64,000 nt of DNA from Paraconiothyrium sp. Pb-2020. Taxonomy: Eukaryota; Ascomycota; Dothideomycetes; Pleosporales; Didymosphaeriaceae. Position numbers and translations under genes: made by a program. Below the pieces are notes generated by a model. The model did not search any database. It worked only from the letters and a program-made list of their open reading frames with translations, and had not been told where the DNA came from. Of this stretch, positions 1 to 11,500 are shown piece after piece (position 1 is the first letter of the stretch; each line of letters starts with the position of its first letter). The stretch is from assembly GCA_022419385.1 (NCBI GenBank), contig JAJUBI010000002.1:1116001-1180000 (forward strand). The letters run 5' to 3'.

Positions 1-167
1 CATCGTCTTGGCCACTACGGGCCCACGGCTTACTAGAACCCTATTTCCACCATACGATCACCAACACGCTCGAAAAGCAGCGTAGGGCCCAGGCGGCTTC
101 CACCCGTCCGTTCACAGCCGGCCCTGTTCACGCATCTTCCGAGATCCTCCTGCTCCGTGGAGTTCTC

Positions 168-2003
168 TTAGCAGCAAGCCGTCGGCACACACACCGTGAA
201 CGGGGGGCAATCTCCCGCACTGGTGCGGCACGTCGGATACAGATTTTCGTCTTCGCACAAACCCGCTGCGACTTTGTTGAAGCACAAACCTCGCCCCTCG
301 GACGTCTGTGCGCATCCGCAATTCACATGACTATCGCTGAGTCCGCAACTCACCGTCGTATTGCACTGCCCGTTGCACGGGTCGCGAGTGCAAACACCGT
401 TGTCGCAGAACGCTCTTGTCACTCCAGGGTTCTGCACCTGGTCGTTGCAATTGGTCCCGCATGCACCGCAGTTGTTGACGTCTTCGAGCAGATTCGTGCA
501 AACACCTAGACAGATCGATTCTATTAGTACGAGTGCGAGATAGCGACGAGAAGCATACTGACCGTTGCACAGACTTTGTGTCGGTAATTCGCAGGCCGCA
601 GTGGGGCTGACACTTGTTGTCGAGCTAGTGCTTGAGGACTGTGAGGTTGCGGTAGTGGTAGTAAGCGTTGGAGAAGTTGCAGTACTGCTGCTGGCCGAAG
701 TAGAGCTTGATCCGGAAGAAGTCGACGAGCTGCTGCTGGTCGATGTCGGGGTTGAAGTCGTCTCACCGGTACTGCTGGTGCTGGTGCTGCTGCTGCTGAA
801 AATAGAACTTGATGTCTCGCTGCTGGTCGCACTCGAAGCTGATGATGTTCCACTGATACTGCTGCTGCTTGTGGACGAGGTCGACGTTGAGGACGTACGG
901 GTACCAGTCGTGGACACTGTAGGTGATGAACTCTCGGAGCTTGCGGTCGTGGAAGATTCGCTTGTTGAAGAACTCGAAGTCGATGTAGAAGACGTGACCG
1001 TACATGTTGTATCTGTGGTGCTCGTAGGCGTAGCAGAAGGCGTTGAGAAGCTTGTCGAAGAAAGGAAGGTAGATGAACTTGTAGATGACGGATCGAAAGA
1101 CGCACTGGAGGATGTGGTTTCTGAAGAAGTCGATGAGGACGAAGATGTCGTGGAGGACGTCTCGGAGGACGTCGTAGAAGACGAAACATCCGAAGATACT
1201 GTAGATGTAGAGGTATCCGTCGACGTACTAGATGACGTTGGCGACGATGTGGGAGAAGAACTCTCGGAAGAGGTGGATGAAGTGGTTGACAATGACGATG
1301 ACGATGTCTCGGCGGAAGACGAGGATTCGGTAGATGACGACGAGCCCGTCGTGGATGAGATAACGGTCGGCGTTGGAAGTCTTCCGGTGCATGAGAGATC
1401 TCTCGCGGTTATAGTAGTGACGCCTCCTGATGTCGTGAGAGTCTTTAAACAGTTAGCGATAGGCGAGAAGGAGATCACTTTCACTCACGAGTCCAGTAAC
1501 AGATGTAAAGTCCTGGTACACTCCAATGGGAGGGTAGATGCTAGCTGCCAGGCAGTTTTGGCACACAGAACTATACTCGCTGCTACCGCAAGCACCAGAT
1601 GTACGTGCATATGGAGGTATGGTGCCGGTAATCACGGTCACAGCAGCTTGACGTGCGTGATTCGCGTCTCTAGGAAGCCCGGGTGCAGCAGCCGCGAATG
1701 GACAATCGAATAAGACGGTAGTAGTGATAAAGATCTTACTTGCAGGTGCTGTGACGTATCTCCATTCAGATAGTTAGTGAATGTACCGGATGGGAAGAGG
1801 AGCTCGTACACTGGATCAAAGACGAGCGATCTGGTCATGAACGATTGACAGTCGCTCAATGCCTCATCTTGGGCACGATCTTGAACAGCTACAACGCATG
1901 CACCTCCAATCTCGGCCGAATTGCATTGTTCCTGTCTTCCTTGTAGGACCGCTGCAAAGGAGGTAGAGGCAAACAGGTAGGCAAGAACAGAGAGAAAGCG
2001 CAT
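168..2003 (-). CDS. Secreted Ser/Thr-rich cell-surface protein with Cys-rich C-terminus
   Basis: Four exons fit: 2003-1787, 1748-1489, 1442-563 and 505-168 (about 564 aa). The start is the ATG at 2003, which opens a signal peptide (MRFLSVLAYLFASTSFA). A short N-terminal Cys-containing region follows, then roughly 260 residues almost entirely Ser/Thr, expected to be heavily O-mannosylated, then about 20 Cys in the last 130 residues, including VNNCGACG. No hydrophobic tail follows, so it is probably secreted or wall-bound rather than GPI-anchored. The 46-nt intron at 1488-1443 (GTGAGT, GCTAAC) is clear. The 57-nt intron at 562-506 (GTCAGT, TACTAAT, CTAG) is a multiple of three and invisible to simple ORF calling. 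The first intron (1786-1749, 38 nt) is unusually short and a longer alternative with donor near 1845 is possible. An adhesin-like role is inferred from composition only. Confidence 0.72.
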
Positions 2004-3481
2004 CTTGGAGTGTTGTGCGAGCGACCAAGATCCTGACAATACAATGGAACTATCCGGGGTGGTTTCATGCTCTTATGTAGGGCCCGAAAGCCAGCAGACC
2101 ATCAGATGGTCTTCCGTCTCCGTGAGAGGCTCCAGACGTATGTTTCTCCGACAAGAGGGTCGACGCAGAGCCTATGGCGCACCTGCACGACCTTGTGGTA
2201 ATGCTGCGCTCGAGTTTGCTCCTTGGTAGCAAAAACGGATCAGTCGATCCCGGCTATACGAGCAGATGATGGCCCGGCAACGAGGCAACAGCTTCACATA
2301 GAGGTACAAATTGCGAACGGTGGCATCCGAGTTCTAGGAGGGTGATAGCTCAAGGAATGCTTTGCCAGCAGTGGATTAGGGCTGTCAGTCTAGATAGTAG
2401 TTACCAACGCCCACCTGTGGCAAACAACGCCTCTGGGCATTTTTCGGAGACTATGGTACTTGTTCAAAACATGGAGTTCATGAGCACGCGCCAGCTGGTG
2501 TTACACCAATGAACCTGGAGAAGGGGACTAACGGCAAATGTTCGTTTGCGACCGTTGTCCGCATACAAATCGTCTCTAGCGCCCGTATATGAATGGCAAG
2601 GCTGAGACAATCCCACTAGCTGCTGCATAGAAGCAGTTGCTGACCCGGTGTTGAAGGATGAGCTTCTTCTCCAATTATATGATTCAATGGTGAGGTGGGG
2701 ATATCCAAGATGGTTCCGAATGGGTCCTTTTGGTCATTTTTCCGTATCAAGCCGGATATACATGATGACGAAGCTCCAACGACGTGTTTAGATACCATGA
2801 GACACTCCGCAGCTAGCCGGACGGTCTAGTCGCTAGCATAGCGTGGGAGATACTCTATCGTAGGCGCGTGCTATGGTCGTAATTTGAGCCTGGTGCTCAA
2901 GTCCTCGATAATGCGTCCTTCAAAGCATGAGTATAGTAACGTCACTTTCTAACGTCATTAGGTCTACCTAGCTTACCATGGTATTGGGCACGGAAGGCTA
3001 CTTCAGCGGAAATGAATTGTTAGTTCCGTTTGGCCACTGTAGCATGGAGACACAAGAGTCAGCCATATGTGACACGGTAACAGCCGAGCACGCTATGATG
3101 CGATGTTTGACCGAAAGGTTCTGAGAGCATCTCGGCACGAGGCTATCATGTGATAATCGTAGGATCATGCGGATGTGGAGAACTCGGGTCGCAGGCGAAG
3201 CTGTAGTTGCTGGGTAGTTGTTGCTGTTCACGCCTTGACAATGGTGACCCAGCTGACTTCCCCGGCTCTACTATGCCTGTGAAGAACTTCATGCAAAGTG
3301 TAGGAATTTCTCAGGAGACATGGTATCGAATGCCAACGGCTGAGCGGCAACAACGATCTCATAGAAAAGTATCCAGAAGGAGAACTCAGCATCCATTCTA
3401 AGCCGAGGAAAGAATTAGATTTGTTTCGAGCAAACCTATCAGATTGAGGCAATTTCATGAATATGCGCAGTGAATGTACGC
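2004..3481. other. Intergenic, about 1.5 kb
   Basis: This holds the upstream region of the Ser/Thr-rich protein gene and the 3' flank of GPI18. Only short open frames (under 130 codons) without splice-supported extension or recognisable motifs are present. I see no RNA gene or repeat. Confidence 0.5.
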
Positions 3482-4979
3482 TTAGGCCGGAGGCAGAAAG
3501 CTCGCAAAGAGAGCTCCTTGGATAATAGCGTACATGATTAAACCGCGGTATATCCACTGGGAGCCTTTCAACACCTTGTTTCTTTGAGCCATGTTGGTTT
3601 GCGGCGTCACCCATCTAGCGACTTCAAGGTACCAGACCGGATAGCCGGAAGACAGGCGGTTGATTACTTGGACATGGAAGTTCGTGGCTGCAGTGATAGC
3701 TAAGACAAGTTGGGGCAATGCTAATTGTGGCAAGCTCGTAGAAATCTTGCTCGGATCAACGATGTCCTCCGAATCGCCTCGCGGCTGGATATTGTATGGC
3801 TTGGGAGGCTGTCGAGTAGAGTAACACAGAAACTCAACGCTGGTATGAAACAGGAGCCACAACATAGGCCCGGCCAGCAGAAAGAGAGGCAGGTTTGAGG
3901 ACGTCCAGTATCGTAAGAATCCAACGTTCCTAGCAAACGTTGTTAGTCTAGCCCGGGAATAGCAGGTGACGTGACCAACCAGTAATGGCTCTGAACCCAG
4001 GTGTAGATGCTAGGTACTGTTTTGAAGCACCATGGTCTCGCGCTTGCATTGGCTTCAGAGCCGCAGTACTGCTGATACGCCACGTACTGCGGTGCCATGG
4101 AACCGAGAGCCAGAAGAGCGCCAGAGAAACATGTGATAATGAGTCTTCTGATGTCGTTCAGGCTCAGCTGCATCCTCAGTAGCCCGGGGATGCAGCCGAT
4201 GGCATCAAACAAGAACAGCAAGCCACTCAACAGACCGTTGCTTCTGATCCACGTTGCCAACATGAACAAAGCGCCTGCTCCTAGGATAAGACAATCTTCG
4301 CGAATTGTTTGCTTCCTAGCAGGTGAATCCGTTGTCCTGGCCTGGGCGTACAAAATCATTCCCGTGAAGTTGAGTGCAGCAAAAAGAGACTCCGCATAAG
4401 GTGAGCTGAGAAACATGCCGGCTGGAGATGCGATATGTAACATAGAAGCGACAAATGGGATACGGTCGTTCTGCTGCCGGCCTAGCAGTATGTCTGACAG
4501 GTGGTACAGAGCCAGCACAGAACCAAGGTGGCAGATGTTAGAGACGATGATCCCAGCCCAGACAAGAACGTCTAATGAAGCCGAGTCGTTTCCGGAAGTA
4601 ACTGCTAGAGTCAATGTCTCTCAATCCACTTTTTGGGATTATTCGTACATTGAACCAAAGTTTTTAGTATTAGCGAGTATGCCCAGCTGAAGGCCCATTC
4701 CTGCTCATAGACATACCCTCTCTGGGCAGACTTCACAAAATACAACGCATCCCATCTGAAGAATTTGAGCGAAACATGACTTGCTATAGACCAGCTTTGA
4801 AAGTCAATGTGTCGAGAATTGCTTGGATTCGAGGCGATCAGAGCTGATGTGTCATAACCTGGACCTGGAGAACAGGCTGCTACGATGAAAAGAACAGCTT
4901 TCCAAGCTAAGAAAGCCTGTACTAGCCGCGTCGATGGAGCTCGCATCGCCATTCCACTTGCTGAATGAAGCTGAAGCAT
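3482..4979 (-). CDS. GPI18: GPI mannosyltransferase 2 (PIG-V family)
   Basis: Exons 4979-4649, 4604-3980 and 3929-3482 give 467 aa. Introns are 44 nt (4648-4605) and 50 nt (3979-3930, GTTGGT, ACTAAC, CTAG); the latter joins the conserved YWNVGFLRYW segment across a split Trp codon. The family (GT76) adds the second, alpha-1,6-linked mannose to the GPI core in the ER lumen. Visible hallmarks are an N-terminal hydrophobic helix, the luminal RWDALYFVKSAQRGY segment near residue 75, several membrane segments, and SPYAESLFA. Length matches the family. The gene is divergent from the eL8 gene with 379 bp between the start codons. The acceptor of intron 1 could be 3 nt further along (CAG), which would change one residue. 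Confidence 0.9.
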
Positions 4980-5358
4980 AATAGTCTTGGTGTTGTAGCA
5001 GCATTCGGAGCTGGTTTTCGCCGTTCCGCGCTTGGCGTATAACTTAGCGCTTCACTAGCGCACCGACATGGCGCGCAAAATTAAGCGAACGATAGGCACA
5101 CTTCTGCTTTTCTGCGACTTCAGAACTCCATCACCACCTCGTCGACCCTCCACTAACACAGGTAATTCGGTAAGCGCAACCCCCCAACCGACGCTCCAGC
5201 AGATTCATCGCATGCTTCCGTTATGGAAGGTAGCGATATTGAAGATGGCTAGAGTGCAGAGTGGCAGCAATGTCCTCTCACTCTTAGAGCAGCAGGAGCT
5301 ACTTAGTGAATGAGCATTCGCTAATGGTTTCTCTCTCAATGACAGCCTCGACGATAAG
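4980..5358. promoter_or_regulatory. Divergent promoter region, GPI18 / eL8
   Basis: 379 bp separate the two start codons. The eL8 side is rich in pyrimidine and ends in the eL8 leader. No specific factor site can be assigned with confidence; an intron in the eL8 leader is possible (ACTAACACAG occurs near 5152-5161) but unproven. Confidence 0.45.
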
Positions 5359-6244
5359 ATGGCACCCAAGGCCAAGAAAGCGGCACCCGCGCCCTTCCCC
5401 CAGGGCAAGGCCGGCTCCAAGAAGCCCGCCAAGGTACGTTGTTGCAGCTATCAATCGCACTGCTGCAGGCTCTGATGGGTACAGAACCCTCTCTTGGAGA
5501 AGCGCCCCAAGAACTTCGGCATCGGCCAGGACATCCAGCCCCAGCGCAACCTCTCGCGCATGGTGCGATGGCCCGCGTACGTCCGTCTCCAGCGCCAGAG
5601 GAAGATCCTCAACCTCCGGTTGAAGGTCCCTCCTTCCATCGCTCAGTTCCAGCACGTTCTCGACCGCAACAGTAAGACATATCGGATACAGTAGGGGAAA
5701 CGTCAGCTAATATCCTGCAGCCGCCACCCAGGCTTTCAAGCTCCTCAACAAGTACCGACCCGAGACCAAGGCCGAGAAGAAGGAGCGTTTGACCAAGGAG
5801 GCCACCGCTGTCTCTGAGGGCAAGAAGAAGGAGGATGTCTCGAAGAAGCCCTACGCCGCTAAGTTCGGTCTGAACCACGTTGTCGGTCTCATCGAGAACA
5901 AGAAGGCGTCGCTCGTGCTCATCGCCAACGACGTTGACCCCATTGAGTTGGTTGTCTTCCTTCCCGCCCTCTGCCGCAAGATGGGCGTCCCATACGCCAT
6001 TGTCAAGGGCAAGGCCAGGCTCGGTACCGTCGTCCACCAGAAGACCGCCGCCGTCCTCGCCCTTACTGAGGTCCGCTCCGAGGACAAGAGTGAGCTTTCC
6101 AAGCTCAGCTCTGCCATCCAGGACGGCTACCTTGAGAAGCACAAGGATGCCAATCGTCACTGGGGTGGTGGCATCATGGGTGCCAAGGCCAACGCCCGCA
6201 TGGAGAAGCGGAGGAAGGCTCTCGAGAGCGCTATCAAGATCTAA
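5359..6244 (+). CDS. RPL8: 60S ribosomal protein eL8 (L8/L7a)
   Basis: Exons 5359-5433, 5485-5671 and 5721-6244 give 261 aa. Introns are 51 nt (5434-5484, GTACGT) and 49 nt (5672-5720, GTAAGA with a GCTAAT branch). The N-terminus APFPQGKAGSKK, the block RPKNFGIGQDIQPQRNLSR, and the L7Ae fold segment with GLNHVVGLIENKKASLV and PYAIVKGKARLG are diagnostic of eukaryotic eL8. It binds 25S rRNA in the large subunit. Codon use is strongly biased to C-ending codons compared with neighbours, as expected for a highly expressed gene. The C-terminal part (RHWGGGIMGAKANARMEKRRKA) is complete, so the gene is intact. Confidence 0.97.
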
Positions 6245-6630
6245 GCGGGTCCTGATGGTTGTGTTTGGGACGGTAGGGAATTTGGTGTGTCTATCATCTG
6301 CATGTAGCGGGCTTCGAATACCACGGAGTTTAGGACGGCCAAAAGCAGTCAGCTTCGACTGAACAATTTCATGAATACCATGCATTGGAACGATTTCTCA
6401 AAATATTGGCAACCACATTGCTGTGATGAATAAGCCTCTAGCGGGGAAGATAATCTCAACGCCGACATAGCCCCGCCCCCACTACAACAGCCAGGTACTG
6501 CGATCGCAACTGCTAACACAGTGCCGTTGTTTACCTGTTGCCTTATCCTACCTTCCTCGAGCTTTCAATACTTCTGTTAGAGTGTGCGACGCCTCTTCGC
6601 CTTATACTGCGGCGGACTGCGACAGATGCA
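6245..6630. other. Intergenic, eL8 3' flank and cyclodeaminase-like promoter
   Basis: 386 bp between two same-strand genes. It contains the eL8 3' UTR and the promoter of the next gene; no further coding or repeat signal is seen. Confidence 0.45.
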
Positions 6631-8134
6631 ATGCCTTTAACAGTCCTCACAGATTCGGAGGTCCGAACACTCCTCCTTGGCCTTAAAAAACAAGGTACGC
6701 TTTTGATGGTCAACGTTACGCTTACAGGTCTCGCTAATCGCACATGTCCAGACATCCTCGACCTCCAGCAGAGTTTGGCTGACGCGCTACACTATTACTC
6801 TACCTCCACGGATCAAGACCACAACGGCTGCTCTTCCTCCTACCAACCTCTTCGCACATCACTGAAGCGCAACGATGGACAGACGACTCTATTTATGCCC
6901 GCTTCGAGTAACGATGGACTGGGTTTGAAGGTACACGCCCTCATGCTACACGCTACTATCCCTGCAGAACTAATGTTTTCGTGCACTACAGATCGTGACG
7001 CTCTCTGAACCAGACTTAGCTTCTACAAAGAACCCCTCGTCTTCAAACGGCGGCACCTCCTCAGAGCGCGGCTCCCTCTCCTCCGCTAGCGCCTCTAGTT
7101 CTACAACCGCTGTCTCCGTGCCTCCCGATAGTATCGCCAGCAAAGACAGCACCACGCCCAAGGGCCTTCTCACCCTGCTCGACCGCTCCGGCAGCCCGCG
7201 CGCATTAATAAATGCCGAAGAGTTGACAGCTTTCCGCACCGCACTCGCGAGTACTATGCTCTTTAAGAAACGCGCAAATGTACACGATGTGCTTGTCTTC
7301 GGCGCAGGGAAGCAGGCATACTGGCATATACGACTCGCGCTGCTGTTGCGTGGGCCCGAGATACACCACTTGAATGTCATCAATAGGAGTTTCGAGCGGG
7401 CGACGGATTTGATGCAGAGCTTGTTCAAAGGACCAGACGGCACGGCTACCGATCTGCCAAGACCGAAGGTACAGATCATCACGCCCGCAGCTCAGGAATA
7501 TGAGAGATTGCTCAAAGCCACAGTCCGCGCAAGCAGTGTCATCTTCTGTACCACACCATCCCTCACACCGCTGTTCCCTGCGGGCCATGTGACGAACCCA
7601 GAAGGCAGGAAGAAGGGAAGATACATCGCTGCGATAGGGTCATACAAGCCGCACATGCTTGAATTACATCCTGAAATCCTCAAGCAGAATGTAGCGCCAG
7701 ACCATAACCGTCACCACCACAAGCATGCACTACAAGGCGGCGCAGTCATCGTTGACAGCGTGGAGGCATGCCTAAAAGAAGCTGGTGAGGTTATACAAGC
7801 TGGCCTCACCGGAAATGAGGTGGTCGAAATTGGAGAGCTTATTATGTTGAGGAGAGATGCGGAGAGGAAGAGACAAGAATGTCTGGCAAGGAAGAGCATG
7901 GATGGACTTGATGACACTGGGGTTGAGATTGGTGAATGCGAACAGAGGAAGAAGAAGAAGGGCAAGAAGGACCAGGACAACGACAAAGGAGACAGGGGTT
8001 TGATGGAGTGGTTGCAGAAGGGGAATGTGATATATAAAAGCGTGGGGCTGGGACTGATGGATGTCGTTGTTGGGAGCGAGCTTGTGGCGTTGGCGGATAA
8101 TCGCGGTATTGGGACGAGAATTGTCAACTTTTGA
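6631..8134 (+). CDS. Ornithine cyclodeaminase / mu-crystallin family protein
   Basis: Exons 6631-6694, 6752-6930 and 6992-8134 give 461 aa. The first intron (57 nt, GTACGC...CCAG) is in frame and easily mistaken for coding; the second is 61 nt. The start ATG at 6631 begins the family-typical MPLTVLTDSEV. The Rossmann dinucleotide-binding region is around VLVFGAGKQAYWHI, followed by NVINRSFERA. Members use NAD(P) and act on ornithine, other imino or amino acids, or ketimines; substrate cannot be told from sequence. Two low-complexity insertions stand out: a Ser/Thr-rich stretch soon after residue 85, and a Lys/Glu-rich loop (RKKKKGKKDQDNDKGD) near residue 400. Both are absent from compact bacterial members. 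Confidence 0.85.
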
Positions 8135-8524
8135 TCGGCGTTTGGGAATGCACGGCGCTCTCTGCCACCTACGTAGTAGCTTCGCACTGGCACTTGGTCA
8201 TTGGGAGAGCATAGATTATCTGAGATTTACCTTGCTAAATGATACCTAGACGATCTCACGAAAGTTAGAGAGGTCGACTATGTCGATCGCAACGTTTACA
8301 GTTCAGTTCATTCAGTCTATAGTAAGTTTTCACATTCCTAGTCTTCTGTTCAGCGCCGGCCATGCAGTTCACATACGCCTAGCACCATGCGGTACCCTCG
8401 TCCTTTTCCAGCCCTGACTCCATCCACATGTACCTTAGGCATCTGTATATTACATTGCGTTGATCGTGTCGTTCCCTCGTCCCGTTACATTCCATCCCAA
8501 ACCCTAAGCTTGAGTCATATTCGC
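8135..8524. other. Intergenic between convergent genes
   Basis: 390 bp holding the 3' ends of the cyclodeaminase-like gene (+) and BLM10 (-). An open frame runs across the BLM10 3' exon into this region, but it is the wrong frame for the BLM10 terminus and has no support. Confidence 0.45.
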
Positions 8525-11500
8525 TTACGCGAAGTAGCTCTTCCACAACACGCCCTCCAAGTCTTCTAGCTGCTCCTGTTCGAAAGCCTGTTTCCACACG
8601 TTAGTAAAGTCTAATTATCCGGAAGATGGAGCATTACCTTCACGTCTACATGCCAAGTATCTTGCCTCGTCTTCTTGAAGTCTGCCAAGATGCTCTTTAC
8701 ACTCTTACCCACCATACCCGGATCCGCCGCCGCCTTCCTCGCCAGACTTGCAAGCACATCCGTGTACCACGCCGGCGGCGGACTTGTGTACGGGAATGCT
8801 TGGATGAGCGCGCCCAGCCCCAGCACAGCCGCGTGCCTAGTGAGAACCAACTTGCTCTGCTCGGGTGTCGGCGTGCCCGGTAGCTTGCGCTTCGGTAGTG
8901 GGTTCTTGGCCAAGATGGTGTTGAATTGCTCCTTGAGTTTTACGACCATGCGGTCACGCAGCGCAACAGGCGAGCAACGAATCATACCGGAGAGCGTGGT
9001 AGCTGCGCCCATGCGGACTTCGAGCTGCGTATCTTGAAGCATAGCGGAGACGCAGTCGTACATGGCGAGCTGTTGCTGCTCGCTCATCAAGAAGAGGCGG
9101 CGGAAGTAAATGACCTGGATGTTGATGAGGATGCGGAGGCGCTGGTGCCAGCTCGTTGCTGTCCGGCCAATGCGGATAAGCGCCTCGATGAACTCTGCGT
9201 CTTCGCCCTCGCGGTGCGGAATATTGGGCAGGTGGCGGAAGACGTGGTAGGCAAGAGACTGGAGCTCCGGGTCTTCCTTGATGTCCATCATGTGGAGCAG
9301 TTGCTCGGTGAAGACGTTAGGGAAGAACTGGATGAGCTGTGTGCATTCGTAGGAGGAGAGTGTGGAGTCGAGCCAGAGGAGGACTGTCTTGCCTCCATTT
9401 GTGTAGGGGGAGGGCGTTTGTTGACCTGGCGAACGCTCGCCTCGCCATACTTCCAGGCGCTCGAAGACTTCCTTGATCATCTTGGAGAATTCAGGTGTTG
9501 GCTCATATGGCCGAACACCGATTGACGAGGCGTCCTTCTGCGCCTTAATAAGTGCAGCAACGTTCTTGTAGGATTCGTGGTACCGTGTTCGATAAATGGC
9601 GGCAATGGTCTGGCCCATGGCTTCACGTACACCCTTGTAAGGGTGATCGAGATGCTGCATGAAGTTCTCCAAGATGGGCTTTTCTAGGCGGAAATGCCAA
9701 CCAGCATCAGCGATGCACTGTTGGAGTAAGTAGATCTTGGAGCTCTCCTTGAACGCTGCATTCGAGTCCATGTCTAGACGGAAACTTGACAGCCAGTCTA
9801 CTAGAGGCCATCCTCGCCTGGGATCCTTTGCCTGAAGTACAACGTGTAAAAAGGTTGTCCAGTAACCTGAGTTGTCCGGGTTCAATCCGTCTTGGAAGAT
9901 GCCACGAATGATAGGGAAAACATACTCCCAGGTTTCCTGCCGTTGCTCAGGCTGGAGGTCAGGTGCACAAGTGAGCAAAGCGCCCATGATTTCAGATGTG
10001 GCGCGGTGCTGGTGCTTGTCGCTTCCATCCCCATATACTGCTTGGGTAAGGTCCTTGATGTCTTCGAAGGTGGTCGTGGTCAGGCCTGCAAATACGAGGT
10101 CGAAAGCGTGCGTCAGCAACATAGCGCTCGACATACGAAAGCGATCAGCGCCTGCATCGCGCGGTTCCTGCTTCATGAAAGCAAAGTAGTTTGAAAACCA
10201 CGAGCGATCAAGAATAGCCGCAAGTTTCTTGCGAACATGTGTTTCCACTTCGTCATAAGCCATTTCCGGAGGGTTGGGTAAGAACGCCGGCATAGTCTTT
10301 GTCCACACTAGCCATCCTGGATAGTCGGCGTCAACGTAGTATTTGGCTTCCGCCTTGGTGAACATGCTCAGATGCTCTTCCGTCCAGTTGGGATCTTCCG
10401 CTTTTGTAGGTACTGAGATCTTATCAGGCACCTCCTCTTCCATGAGGAGATATTTCTCGTAGCTGTGATCCGCAAGGGCACGGGTCTGGATAACGCCGAA
10501 TAGCCCTACCAACGCACCAGCATACAATCCACGAAGGCTAGGATGCTGGTCTATTGCGCCCTTGGCTACAAGCGTGATCATCTCGTCAGACGCAATGGTG
10601 TCAAAGCGCATAGTGAGATTCACGATGATGGCTGCCGTTCTGCTGACTTTCTTCCAGTGTGACGTCTTCGTCATATCAATCAGCTCCTTGGAAAGGGTCG
10701 ACTTCTTGCCTTCGATACGTGCTCGCTTTTGCTTGATAAAATTTCGCCTCTTCACGACCTTTTGCTGTACAGTATCGTCTTCGCTAGGGTCGATGACAAA
10801 CGCAATTGCTTCGACGACCGCTTTATCGAGAATCACCATTCGCTCCATTGCTTTGCCCATGTCCATGACTTGGAACGTCGCGTTTGCCGCGAGCTTTTGA
10901 ACAGAGGGCTTGTCGGCACCGGTAACTTCAATGAAGGCTTTAATGAGTGTGGGCGTGAACCGCCAATCGCGGCTGATCGTCTTCGCTAGACTGCCGAACA
11001 GAAGTGTAAACATTGCACCCTTGATACGAGGATAATCATTCTCGCCGACAGCCTTCACAAGGGCATCAAGAAGCGGCGGTACAATGAGCGGTTTAGCGCC
11101 CAACACGCATTTGATGGCCGACTCACTAGCGGTCTGCGCGGTGCGGCGGATGTCAGTATACAGGGAGATACTCGATTGCGCAAGATCCAACAGAAGTGCC
11201 TTGTCAAGTTCTGTCTTCGGCCGAGTGCTCGCGTTGTGGCGTAAACGCTGGAGGTGGTAGACATATGCGCGTCTGACAAGTAGAGGTCGCGGGTATTCCT
11301 TTCTCAAGCCTTGGAACTTGAACGCAACTTCGTCGGATTCAAGAAGACGGGTCACACGTTCCAGAATGTGGGCAGACCGTTCGATTCCTACGTCGATGAA
11401 CCACGACCGATATGCGTTATACAACTGATTGAAGCAGATAACGTCATCTTCCTGTTTCTCGTTCAGGAAGCAGTGGACTTCGTGTAGGGTCAGGCCAACC

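Noticed and set aside
524..1189. 221-codon minus-strand Arg/Pro/Leu-rich frame
   Set aside because: Alternative frame of the same low-complexity Ser/Thr tract; no signal peptide, motif or splice sites.
565..1713. 382-codon plus-strand frame rich in Val, Asp and Glu
   Set aside because: It is antisense to the Ser/Thr tract. Reverse complements of TCN/ACN codons read as GAN/GTN, so a long acidic-Val frame is an artefact.
5609..6385. 258-codon minus-strand frame opposite eL8
   Set aside because: Mirror of highly biased eL8 codons; crosses an eL8 intron and has no motif.
8379..8597. Minus-strand frame downstream of BLM10
   Set aside because: It overlaps the last BLM10 exon in the wrong frame; the correct frame gives the BLM10 C-terminal docking tail.
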